Position numbers and translations under genes: made by a program
The notes under the pieces: generated by a model
Database searches by the model: none
Seen by the model: the letters and a program-made list of their open reading frames with translations, nothing else
What the model was told of the DNA's origin: nothing
NCBI GenBank assembly: GCA_961205875.1
Contig: OY540811.1
Coordinates: forward strand, 23,057,248 to 23,121,247
DNA length: 64,000 nt
DNA from: Sialis fuliginosa
Lineage: Eukaryota > Arthropoda > Insecta > Megaloptera > Sialidae
Direction of reading: 5' to 3'
Shown here: positions 26,665 through 38,800 of the stretch, piece by piece
Numbering within the stretch: position 1 is the first letter of the stretch
Layout of the letters: each line of letters starts with the position of its first letter

Positions 26665-26692
26665 CATTATAGAATTTGCAAATTCTATAATG
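26665..26692. repeat. Perfect 28-bp palindrome
   Basis: CATTATAGAATTTG followed by its exact reverse complement CAAATTCTATAATG, with no spacer. It lies 33 bp beyond the end of the MITE at 26234-26631. Confidence 0.85.
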
Positions 26693-29600
26693 GTCGCAAA
26701 GCATTTTTAACTTTGAACTTTCTATGGCGAGGTTCTGTCGAAAATATTTCAGACAAAATTTGCACGATTTGAAGGGAGACATCGATGTACTGTTTAAGTG
26801 CAGTTTAAGGTTATTTAAACAATTTAAAGGTCAACTCCATTTTTTAAATGGGAACTTCATATTTCTAATACAGATTCTTGTGCTACATATAAAAATATGT
26901 AAGTTTTGCTTGAAATAATTTTTCTTAAAAATTATTATAATTATTTTACGAGATGATAAAATTTGAATACAATACAAGCGGATTACCGATCGGAATTTGT
27001 ACATTTTTGGAAAAGGGCCGACGGATGCTTAAATATATATTTAGGCGTCGACTAAAAATAAAATAAATATACAAATTATCAACAAAATTGGCATGCAACC
27101 TCGTCGTAGTCCACATCCGGTAATACTAATAATGTTGACGGTATTAAGTTTTATCATTTCACAAAATTAATGTGTCGCGAGGTAAGGATGCTATGGTTTT
27201 TCGAAAACTGAATTTATTGTACCAGGTTACATTTTTAGGAAAAAATATTTCAAGCTAAACTTACGTATTTTTTTATGTAGATACTACAAGAATCTTCAAA
27301 TGACCTTGAAATCTCACAGTATATTTGCCCCCTCCAAACCGTAAAATTTTTTTACTGAAATATTTTTTGATAGAATTTCGCCATAAAAAGTTAAAAAGGC
27401 TGTGCACTTAAAATGGGTCAACCTGTATAATACATGCACTTAGGTATTGACAGTGCGGAAAACTTGCGGTAGGTGTTTCGAGATTAGTTCGATTATATTA
27501 TATCTAATGCCCCACTGTATGTGGTATTCATGTTCATACTGCATCTTTTAGATGAATTTCAGATTACGTTTATACATAGTTAATGATTGATATTAAATAA
27601 TAAATTAAGTATTTAGTGCTATTAACTTATCTATAATAGTGATTGACAATTAATAATAAATTATGTGTTTAGTGATGTCTACTTATATAAAACCCCATAA
27701 AGTGGAAAATGTAGATATAAATGTCAAATTGGCGCTCCACAATCACGGACATTATACAAACTATAATCTTTTTGCACTAGAGTGTAAAAGTACATACATA
27801 TATTATCACACGCGTTTGAAAAAGTAGAAGTTCTCGCATGTCTTTCAAGTTGTAAAGCATTATTTTTCGACCATTGCAGGAAAAAGTAATTTTTAAATAA
27901 AGTATTATTCTTTAAACAAGCGTAATTGTAATTATTTTCTACAGGGGTACTTTTAATGTTTCAATATGACATTCTAAGCAAGCAGTTCTAATATCACAAA
28001 TCTGTAATTAAAAAGCCATGTAACGACCTATACCTATAGTTTAACATACTTCATTGAGGAAAGATAATATTCCCCAAACTGCAAATTGTAAAGTCTTTAT
28101 ATCTTATTATGTAAGCTACCTGTCCACTAGCTTTCTATCTTGAATCCTTCTCAAGATATCTTGGTGACAGACAGATGGATGTACAGACACACGAAATTGA
28201 AACATACAAGTTTTATTCACACGATGGGATTTCAAAACTTTTTTTAATTATAATATCATGAAATGCGATTATAATTAATAAATGTGTAATATATAGTAAA
28301 AAAAATACTTAAAGTTTTCCATTATCTTGTATAAAAAATAAGTTAGTGTTTTAATTTAGGTGCCATTTTGACCTTGAATTATGTATTTATGTTTTTCTTT
28401 TTCTTTTTCTTTGACGCTTAATGTCTGGAGGCATTAGACTAGTCCGACAGCTCAATAGTAAAGTTGATATATGTGCGGTTTAAGTATTTGTGGGTAAATG
28501 GGTTTTTGGGATAAAAGGAGAATTAGGATGTTGATGATGGGCCGATCATAGCAGATTTACAGGGGGGCCAGGATCAAAGGGATCTAAAGGCAGGAGTATT
28601 TAGGGATTGGGAAAAATAAATTTTATAGTTTCAAATCGCAATCATTCACGAATTTCATTAAACGTTTGTAGGCAACTTTTTTTTTGATCGAATATTTCTT
28701 ATTTTTTATAACCCTGTAACTGCAAAATGAAAGTATATACATATATAAAATATGTGTGTGTGTATGCATGTTTATGTATATGTATTGATAGAAATGTCTA
28801 CGACGACGGTCCGATTGTAACCCGTGATTTATGTTACGTCTTTAAAATTTGCTTATGCTTTTTTTTGTAAGAATATATGAATACATGAATTTTTAAAATG
28901 TAGGTACAACAGCAGTTTCTTTTCAACGTTATGTGGAATCTGAAATATTTGAAGTTTTAACGTTTTTATCTGCAATGTATTATAATAGATAACATACTGA
29001 ATTTCAAGTAGCTGAAAAATAACCACCATCCTTTGTTTTTGTATTATATTCAACTGTCGAAATAGTAGGTTACTTGGGCTTTTGTTCAGAATGGTTCTAA
29101 TACATTTTTTTTAAATAATACTAAAATATTTTTTTTATTAAAAAAATAATAACTTAACAGAACACATTGTTACAAACCTATTATTTATCTTTGTTTATTT
29201 TATGAATAAAGTAATCAAAAAGTTACACGTGCATCTTATTTTAAATGAAATAGACGTTACATAACATAAAAAAATCCTCTATAGAGTCATCAAAACCTTT
29301 TCTTAGATCACGCAAGCTTGTCTGAAAAAATTTGTAGGAGAATTTTTATAAAACATATATTTTCTTTTATACGATAATAATCATAATAATAGTTTATATG
29401 TTCCAGAACTTTATAACAACTCTAAAACATATAAAGGAAAGTGTGATTGTATTCATAATTTACTGCTGAATATATTAAACATTACACAGTACCTTTTATA
29501 GATTGTTTTCTGATACCTACCTTTTAAATTGAGTTTAATTTCCATGAACATTCAATGGCATATAAACTGGCACATAAATATTTAGAATAATTTATTTGTT

Positions 29601-31080
29601 AAGAATTATTTATTTACTTGATTAAGTAATTGAAACTCGTATTCAATTTTTGTAAAGAAAAGTATTAGTAATTTTATTTTAATTTATAATTTTTAGATTC
29701 AAAGTATTTTTCTAGTATAACAACTAAAAAAGCTTGTAAAAAATAACAAAAAAAGTCAGAGATAATTTTAAGATATTCTTTATAACCAACGAATTGTAAT
29801 AATAGATAATTGAATGTTTATTTTGATTATGTATTTTCCAAAATTATTTTAATAATATTATAAATGTTATCTTTACCTGCAAAACAAAATAGAATGATGT
29901 TACTTCATAACAATATTTGAATACAATAGTTGAATCCATTTTTCCTTAACTCATCTCGCTACGGCCATCTCGCGTTCATGAGTTTCCGTCAAGCTTTATA
30001 AATACATGAGCCAGTGTTACTGTCAGGTAATTAATGTGCAACTGTATAGCAAATATATACGCAAGGTAATTAGAATTTCTAATTATAAATTCTATGGAAT
30101 TACAGGGTCTAGTTTAATATCAGTAGCCATACATCTTATGTCGCCTCCATTTTACTTCTTCTTTGTATACCGGACGTCCGGTGTTTTAGAGGGAATTTTT
30201 TATAAAGCTCAGGAGAGCTAATACTTCCCTTAGTACTTCCTTGGAAGAGTGTGTTGTTGATTTCAATAACGCTGAATGTCTTTTGTACGACGATTAAATT
30301 TTAATTTTAACGGGATGCTTTTATTATTTTAACACTTTTATTTTAACCTTAATGTTAGTGAAAGAAATTACTTGGGTACTTAAATATATAGATTTCATTT
30401 TATATAAGAATATTGATTTTAGCAGAAATTTTATATTATATACTTTAATATCTAGAATAAATCTAATACTAACATTTTTCTAGTTCATTTAAAGCTTCGC
30501 ACCATAAATTAATTTGAAATAAAACAAAACACAATAAACTGAATTTTTTATAGCTACTACTTGTAAAAAGATCATATATTTTAACACTCCATTAAATTTT
30601 TATATTTTTCTCGTATATTATGGGTATGTGAGTGTTTACGAATAAAAATTCTTAAGTTGAATTTTCAGGAAATTATATCAGTAAGATATAATAAATGACG
30701 TAAAACAAAAAATTATATACATATGTATAATAAAAATAATAATAATAATAAATAAATATTCCTTAAGCAATTAGTGTATGTGCCCATAAATATTATAAAA
30801 TACTATTCTATAACATATATAACCGATACATCTATAAAATTAGTAATATAATATCGATAGTCTTGTGTTTACTTAGGAGAGCAATTTAAAAACCATTAAA
30901 TTGCCATTTCTTATAACTTATTTATCAAATAAATACAAATAACATAAATAAACTAAACAAAATAATACACAAAAGTAAATCGGAATAAATTTTTATTATA
31001 AAATGGTCAACATGCCAGTTATTTTAATTTGTAACCGAGGTTATTCAAAGACACAAAAAAACGCTGCCATATCTTCTTAA
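26693..31080. other. Long AT-rich noncoding stretch
   Basis: 4.4 kb without a supported gene. Noted: GGGTCAACCTGTATAAT at about 27416, like one end of a mariner-type element with no partner found; a G-rich repeat-like patch at 28420-28610; TATAAATA at 29997; a 14-bp palindrome ACCGGACGTCCGGT at 30169-30182; and (AAT)n near 30736-30751. Confidence 0.55.
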
Positions 31081-31487
31081 TGTATAAAAATGTATGTGAT
31101 GTCACCAGGCCTAAGCCACTGGACGTATCGAAGCCATATTCACACCATTTGTTCATTTTGTGCTCCGATAACTTTATAAATTTTTTGGATTCGGTAGATG
31201 GCACTGGGGTCGAGATATTTCGAAAAATTATATTTTTTCCATTAAAAAATACATATATCAAATCGTTGGTTTTTTGTATGTGAGATCATCAGGCCTAACC
31301 ACTGGACGTATCGAAGTCATATTCACACCATATGTTCATTTGATGCTCTGTTAGATTTATCTTTTTTTGGACTCGTTAGATGGCGCTGGAGTCGAGATAT
31401 TTACGAAAATGTATATTTATGGTCTGATTTTTGAACATATTATTTTTGACAGAACAACATTTGCTTAAACAACAATTACAACCTTCC
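31081..31487 (-). repeat. Dimeric dispersed repeat family 2, minus-strand copy
   Basis: Two diverged tandem units about 181 bp apart. Each contains, in minus-strand sense, AAATATCTCGAC.CCAG.GC with CATCTA, then GAATATGRCTTCGATACGTC and CAGTGG.TTAGGCCTG. The order and sequence match 59033-59495 in the opposite orientation, including the flank GGTTGTAATTGTTGTTT and GTTGTTCTG. Opposing 67-80 codon frames here arise from the repeat. Confidence 0.8.
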
Positions 31488-34400
31488 AAAAATTGTTAAA
31501 TTTTAAAATAGTAATGTTTTAATTTTGAAAATCTACTATTAAAATTTTTTTGAATGTACTTAATACAAAACCACTATTTACGTGCCTGGTGAACACATAA
31601 ATATTTTACCTGTTTAAATAGAAATTCGCATCATTCCTCGTTCTCTCTCACGCACACAAGCATTCATGTAAACATAACAATGGGACGTGTGTAAAATTTG
31701 AGCAGCATATATTAATTCTTGAACGCTAAGTTTGATAATTAGGTGAGTTACAAAGGTTAAATGTGGCAGATATTGAACCTATTGTGTGTTTACCTCTAAC
31801 TATTGGCGCAAATCCAGTAGGAAATTGTAAACGTTAATTAGAGTAGGTAATACAGTTGCCAACAGTAACAATATTATTCTGTATCAATATGTCTCTATAC
31901 ACTGATACTTACAATTGAATTAAAACATAATTATTATTATTACGGAAGTTCTATTGGGATACTCACATTAGCGTACTGCGTTAGCTTACACTCTCTTGGT
32001 CATTTTGTTAATTAAGCTAAAACATACATACATGGAAAATGTAATGAAATCAGCAAACAGAAATATGTACATATTCTACATATATAAACAAAGAGTATTA
32101 AATTTTATAAAACTATACAGGGTGCCTTAGCATCGTAGAACTATGCAATTTTTTCTGAGATCTGCCATTTTTTACTGTTATTTTTTTGCTCTATTTTTAA
32201 TATGAATTTTTTATGGTGACCACATTTATTTTTTCAAATCGAGCTCTCCAAAATTTCAAGAATGTCTGATTTGAATATCTCAATTAAAAATTTAATACAG
32301 TTGTACTTATTGTTAGTATAAAATCAGCTTTCAAATAATGTGTAAAAATAAAACAGTACAATTTAAAAATAATACACCACAAAAATATTCTTAACTTACA
32401 TCAAAAGTAGGACAAAAATCATGAAAAATGGTATTTGATTCAGATCTCTAGGTAAAACCGTTATCAACAAAATTTCTTATCCTTCGGGTACAAGACATCC
32501 TTTATATGTTCAGAATAAATTGTATATACACATTAGTAAAAAAAAAACTACTTCTCAGTGGACAAGATATTTGAACAAGTTATATTTTACATTAGATTAA
32601 ATAAAAGTTAATTACTATAGATACTCTAAATAAAAATGTTTTCTCTATCAGGAGTATAATTTGTGCAATACAATATGTAGAGGAAAAAGGACAGTAAGAA
32701 TTTTATTGAATGTATATTTTATTAAAAAAATAAAAACATTTTTTTCTCTATGAATATATGTATTATTTTTAAGAACTAACAGTTCTATTATACGTAAATT
32801 AATTCACCTAATGTATATATTGAAGTATTATAATATCAGACACACAAAAAATTCAAAATGTATACTTTTTATTTAGTAAATGATATAGAAACTTTAACTG
32901 TTTCAATTTAAAGAAGTTTCTATGTTTTGCTTTGAAAATATCTTCAGCACGTTTTAACGATTAATCGTATTTTCAAACTGATAAAAGTTTTTCAGTTAAG
33001 ATAAAAAATAGAAGAACAGTATTCTTCAAATTATACTTCGAAAGTACAAATTATATAATTTAAAAAAACACTACGAATTTCTTAACATTCATTTATTATA
33101 AATGTCATTTCTTTTTAAGAAATTCTAAGTACGATAGATTTTTATTACAATAACATTTATTTATAGTTTACAAGGAATACATTAATATTTTGAAAATATA
33201 GCAAAAATAACATAAAATATTACGAAAAATATAGACATCAGAATTATTATTATTTTTAATTAAAATTTTCAAAAATGTACATTACAATTTATATTTAACT
33301 ATGATAATTGTATTGTATATTTGCAATTATTTTAAACGAATTTATTTAATCATGATAAGTATGTTATAAAATTACTTGATACATATTTTTTATAATAAAA
33401 AAACATATTTTAAATTTTTAATTGAAAAGAAAAAAAACATTAATACAAGAAATAAAGAATTTTAAAATAAAATATGTATCCATCAATATTTTTTATGACA
33501 AACACATGTGTAACAAGTTTTTTCCCATTAAAACATTCTCAGACATATTGCCAAAGAGTAATTTAGTGTGATTTGTAAAAGATTGAAGATACGAAAACCA
33601 TTCTTCAGACAAAACGCCTTGAGAAAAATCTCAGCAAGAAAAATCACCATCTGAACCGCGGTAGTCGAGCGTCGATTCCAGTGGGGATTTTTATTTGTCT
33701 GCAAATTTTAGATGACATCTTGTCTGAACTGAGACACCCTGAAATTGATGTGAGTTACAGTACTGTGCGAAAACATTTCTGTTTTTTGCATCTGTACTTA
33801 ATGGATCTTTGAACGGTTCTAATTGTATTAGCTTGTTCGAAAAGTATAGATTTGAAAAATTAGATCTACCTATATCCGTCCTTAAAATGAAGATTTTAAA
33901 GACTATTCATAAAACAAAATTCTAATGCCGTGTTTACACCACAAAGACAAAACAGGTATTTTTAAAACAATTCGTAAATTAAAAATGTATAGGTTTTGTT
34001 GCCCTTTTGTACTGATTTATCTTTTTTGTGAATACGAGAATTAATGACAATAATATTCATTAATACTATTCACTAAAATGTTATTATTAACTTCCAATAT
34101 TCTCAGAATCCGATTTATTTTCCATAACAGCTCCATGATTTTAAATCATTTTAGAGAACGTTATTATTAATGATATCAACTGATTTTTTTCTTACACACA
34201 TATTATTTATGTACTAATACGTTGTTTAAAAAACGAATTTGTCTGGCTCTATTTTAATAATAATTTTATTAAATATGATGTATGATTTTTAAGAAATCTA
34301 CTAGTAATTTTAAAATATTACAATTTCAAAAATTGATATCTCAATTGAACAAGATTCTTGAACCTTTTTCTTATCATAGTCTTCTTCGGATGTAAAGTTA

Positions 34401-34887
34401 GAATACGAAGCAGAATAAACATCAATTGTGTTTAAACAAAGTAATGATGTCTAACATGATATTTAATAAAACATTCACTAAAAAGAAAGAGACGTTACAC
34501 CAAAAGAAATTGATTTACTGCTTTCTATCATAAACCTTAATTTAACCCATAGCGTATGGGTTGATTGTTCAATATCCAATTTATTTTTGGTATCTCAAAC
34601 ATAAAATGAAAACACGACTTATAAAAAATTGCATTATTCTTTACTTTATTTCTCAACACGCCGAAAAAAAACAGGTTTAAAATGAAGAACACCTGATAAT
34701 TTTCACGTTCGATATCAGAGATATGTCATGTGACTACACAGTCGAACATTGAAGTAACGAATTATTTAAATTGGTTGTAACCAGTAAGAGTCTCGACAGC
34801 GTCGTCATTTTTAACCAACTCGGCGTTTTAATAAGATCATTTGTCTTTTATTTTTAGCAAGTATAAAAAACATCATAAAAATTGAAC
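31488..34887. other. Long AT-rich noncoding stretch
   Basis: 3.4 kb with no supported gene. TATACAGGGTGCC at 32114-32126 looks like one end of a mariner-type element; no convincing second end was found. Confidence 0.6.
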
Positions 34888-35708
34888 ATCTATATATATA
34901 AAGCTCAACGTGTCTCTGTCTGTCTGTCTGTCCGTTAGTGCGCTTATCACTAGAGAACCACTTATCCGATTTACGTGTTTTTTTAACACATAGGTACGTT
35001 CTTTGGCCAAATTATAGGCTATATTTTGTTACGTTAGGTAACATAACAACTAAGCAGTGACGATAATACTAAATCAAGTCGGAAAAAAGTTTGCCGCCGA
35101 CGCGCTCTTTTGCAGTACGCTGCTTGCTTAAACCGTTCAATAATATACAAAATAATGTAGTAAAGAACTGTGTAGAATCAAAATATCTAAAATAAAGTCT
35201 GTGACACCATATGTCTAACTTTTATATTTAAGCCATAATGAATGATTTTATGTTACAAAGAAAATTAAAAATAATTGTGTTTTGTTTACGTGGACTTATG
35301 ACCTGCAAAACACTAATCCTTATCAAAATAAATGATTTCATCGTCATAAGTACTTAATGTTGATATAATTTGCCCTTTACAGAATCCAATTTGGTTTTTT
35401 GGTTCAGGAAATAACTTGAAATATACATACGGGGAACTATGTAAAGCAGACCCGTGTCGCGGCGCGGGCGTGTGGCAGAAGGGAGCGGTGCATTCGGCCG
35501 GCATTTGTTTTCAATAATTAAATTTAAAATTTAAACAGAACAAAAATTATTTTTACTTTTTGTTCTAATTCGTTTTTGTTAGGCAATTTAAGTGTTGTTT
35601 AGTTTTTATTACAATAATAACTTATCGTACTTAATTAACTATATTTTGTTTAAATTCTAAACAATAATTCCGTAGTCCACGCGAGCGCAGCCGCGCGAGT
35701 CCAGCTAG
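34888..35708 (-). repeat. Dispersed repeat family 1, copy C, split by an insertion
   Basis: In minus-strand sense the head is CTAGCTGGACTCGCGCGGCT followed by GGACTACGGAATTATTGTTT (35708 to about 35633). The body resumes at about 35196 (TTTATTTTAGATATTTTG) and ends with (CAGA)n, GACACGTTGAGC and TATATATATAGAT at 34888. Copies A and B are continuous across this point. This is the best-preserved tail of the family. Confidence 0.75.
35197..35632. other. 436-bp insertion within repeat copy C, with a GC-rich core
   Basis: Sequence absent from copies A and B at the equivalent position. Most is AT-rich, but 35450-35507 is strongly GC-rich (GTGTCGCGGCGCGGGCGTGT, GGCCGGCATTTG). I find no terminal inverted repeats and no sure target duplication. 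A 63-codon minus-strand frame crosses the core and matches no family I know. Confidence 0.5.
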
Positions 35709-35830
35709 CAATGTAATTAAATAAAGTATATTTAATGTTATTGACTGCATAAAATGCGGCTGTGACTGAGACTTGGCTACTACAATCAACCAATACGCGC
35801 TGTCCAGACTCTTACTGTCTGGAGTGACTC

Positions 35831-36168
35831 TAATGTCCGGTATCATAAAGGACCTAACGAATTTGTTAGCTAACAAGCACTTTCAACTGAGATATCAAAC
35901 TTATATGACAGTTCTTTTGGAATTTGTTGATGACTTTGACAAGTTTCGCGCACGCGTTGAAGGTAAATACAAACGGTATTAAAACAGTGGTGATGTTATG
36001 AAAATTATTTTGTACGGTCAAAGATGCCAACTGTGTTACAATTAGTTGAAGTGTCACTGCTCTAAATTCCATAACTAATCCATAGATACTAGTACAGTAT
36101 TAATACCCCATTTGAATGTAATTGCTAGCTAACAAATTTTGTTAGGTCCTTTATAATACCGGGCATAA
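35831..36168. mobile_element. PIF/Harbinger-like MITE with TAA target duplication
   Basis: Terminal inverted repeats of about 45 bp (35834-35880 and 36121-36165) share CCGGTAT.ATAAAGGACC, TAAC.AATTTGTTAGCTA. The element is flanked by TAA at 35831-35833 and 36166-36168. A 3-bp TWA-type target fits PIF/Harbinger. The 69-codon plus-strand frame at 35773-35982 starts outside and runs through the left terminus, so it is probably not a gene. Confidence 0.65.
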
Positions 36169-38501
36169 GTTGTATTATTTACAAGATGCAGTTTCTTATG
36201 TGTCCCATATATAATAATACGATTCTTTTCACAAATAAATATAGACATGTGTTTATTAATTTTCACAACATTTTAAGTTTAAAATCTAATATAAACGAAC
36301 TCAATTTTATACAAAGTTAGCCTCTGGCCTTCTTATTTACGAGTATGATATTTAATTATTTAATTGATAAAACATATAATGCTCCTGAGAGTTATCTGTT
36401 TATATTTGCTCGCGAATACTCATAACGAAGTGCAAATAAATCTAAATATTATAAAATAAATACACTGAAATGCACTTACTATACGACTATTCAAATTACT
36501 GATAACAGTTATTCTATAGATATAAATATGCATATTGTATACATATAGACATATATACATATATTGTATACATATATAATAATGTATATAATATATACTA
36601 TATACATTATTTCAACAGCGAAGCAATCCTAAGTATACGTAGCAATTACCATAGCACCAAAGGCTACGGTAAATAAAGTTTATGTTTATGTAAGTTAATG
36701 TTGACACTAGATTTATGGATTAAAATATCTATAATGTATTAAATTAAATTAAAAACCATGACTTACATTAGTAATCTAGAAACTCTTAAAGAAATCAATA
36801 ACTAAACATAAAAATGGTTACAAATTTTACTAGAAATTTATATTTCTTGTAGTTTGTATGAAAAAGAACATTATACTAACACCGCAATATGAAATATGAA
36901 CGGAGTCTGACTGTATATGTATAAAAAAAGAAAAAAACACGTACAAACAATGTGAAAAAACGTCCAAGAAATACGTAAACATTTGAAACATAAATTCTAA
37001 GAATAAATAAATGTTCGAACGAACTGTCATAGCAGATAAAATATGTTCACAATATGAACACATTTTTCGTATTTGTCTAGAATTTAGTTTTGTTTGTTTT
37101 TTATTCGTTTTAAAATGATTTCATGACAACGACCCATTGCTGAAAACTGTTTATATAAATTATTTTCTCAAACGAAACTTGCAAAATACAATTGTACGTG
37201 ATCAGCATCATTTATAATACATATTTTACTCTTGTTTGTATATTAAATTATTTTTCATTCCCTTTTCGTTTCAAGCTGAATTAACTTATCTTTACTTGTA
37301 TTGTTACGCGAATTGAACTTTCTACAAAAAGTTGAACACTTGTGATAAAGTTCCATTTCACGTTTTTTTGAAAATATAACTTGTATAATATTACATAAAT
37401 AAAATTTGGATCGTGTTCATCTCAGCTTTCGATCGGAAAAAATAAACTTATGAATATAATTAAATGTATTTGATTTAATGTATTATATATTGGACATCTT
37501 TGTTCAATGATTATTCAAAATCTTATAAAATTGTAAACAATATTCTCAATTAAATATGTAAATAAACAAGGTATTTAAAAATTATTAAATTCATACGGTT
37601 TTACTGAAATTTTAACTTTTTTTACATTTTTCTTGCTACTTTATTTTTTAAGGCTAAATATTTTATGAAACATAACGCATTTAATTTTCATATAGAAACA
37701 CATGCTTAATGATTTTATTTTGAAAGAAGGTAGAAGGCAGCGTTGGGAAACATTTTTATCTGTCATTCCACACGTATCATATATAATGCAGGCAGCAAAA
37801 TTCTTCTTCCCTTATAAAACTTTCTACTTAATATTATATGCTGAAACCATGTACAGGCCTAGTAGAAAAAAGCGCCACTTTTGCAAACAATCTAAACAAC
37901 AATGTCGCTTAGAATGTAAGCGCTCTTATAACTTTTTATCGGCCCAATTCCATTATAAGTGCACACATTGTCCCCGATCTGAAACTTTAAGGATCGACCA
38001 TATAAAAAATACACTTCATACCTAGTTTCAATGACGTACATATATATTCTATACAAGAACCGCTAAATTAATATTGATTCTCAAACTTTAGAGAACAAAG
38101 TTAATATTACATTTTTATTTATTATAGATGAACTGTACAATATAAACTTTTTCACTTATTTTTTAAGACTTTCCTTTTTGTAAGTTACTAATATTCTACA
38201 TACAGATATACCTATGTATTTTTCTTCTGTAGACTTTCGTGGCCGTTGTCCATAAGAGCTTAATTTTTACTACTTGTTTCGACTCTCATGTTTGAGTCTT
38301 ATTCAGAGAGGAGAACAGCCCAAAAAGTTAGCACTTATACTTATGCAAAATTGAATTAAGATTGTGAATTGTTCATATTTTATTGTATACCTATTTTATC
38401 AATATAATTTATAAAATTATTTATAATTTATTCAAAAAGTATTTTATTTGACAATATAGTGATTAATTTGTTTAATTAATTTTTGAAGTCACTCAAAAAA
38501 A
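36169..38501. other. AT-rich noncoding DNA
   Basis: No supported gene apart from the weak frame at 37702-38025. TA-rich simple sequence with ATATAC/GTATAT repeats lies at 36525-36612. Confidence 0.5.
37702..38025 (+). CDS. Unrecognised 107-codon open frame
   Basis: The longest open frame outside the kinase. The last third is rich in Cys, His, Lys and Arg (KKRHFCKQSKQQCRLECKR, HYKCTHCPRS). The cysteines are not in a spacing I can match to a known zinc-binding fold, and there is no family resemblance. No promoter, splice or polyadenylation signals stand out nearby. It is probably a chance frame, listed because of its length. Confidence 0.15.
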   Translation: MLNDFILKEGRRQRWETFLSVIPHVSYIMQAAKFFFPYKTFYLILYAETMYRPSRKKRHFCKQSKQQCRLECKRSYNFLSAQFHYKCTHCPRSETLRIDHIKNTLHT

Positions 38502-38800
38502 GGGGTTACTTACCCTGCATGACTACTCGCTGAAACTTCGTAATATAATCAAAAATGATTTATAATTTAAGAAAATTTTTGTCTGCCTCGTGTCCGTCGT
38601 TATTAAGTACCTGGCAGACCTAATTTAATTAATTAATTATATCATGTTAATTACCTCATATGACTATTCGTCCATTTTTTTCCATTGAAAGATTACATTT
38701 ACCTAAAATTGGTCTGCCTCGAAAATTTCATTATTAAATACCTGGCAGACCTAACTCAATTAATTAATCATGCCATGTTACTTACGAGTTTACTTTTCGA
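38502..38800. repeat. Tandem repeat, 131-bp period, with hairpin-forming units
   Basis: GTCTGCCTCG occurs at 38581 and 38712, and CTGGCAGACCTAA at 38611 and 38742, both exactly 131 bp apart. The flanking GACTACTCG/GACTATTCG blocks add a partial third unit. Within each unit GTCTGCC and GGCAGAC are inverted, about 25 nt apart, so each could fold into a stem-loop. Confidence 0.8.

Noticed and set aside
32114..33741. Possible 1.6-kb mariner element between TACAGGGTGCC and ACACCCTGA
   Set aside because: Only about 9 bp of terminal similarity, no TA at the right edge and no transposase fragment between.
35773..35982. 69-codon frame MATTINQYALSRLL..
   Set aside because: It crosses the left terminus of an inverted-repeat element, so it is unlikely to be a conserved gene.
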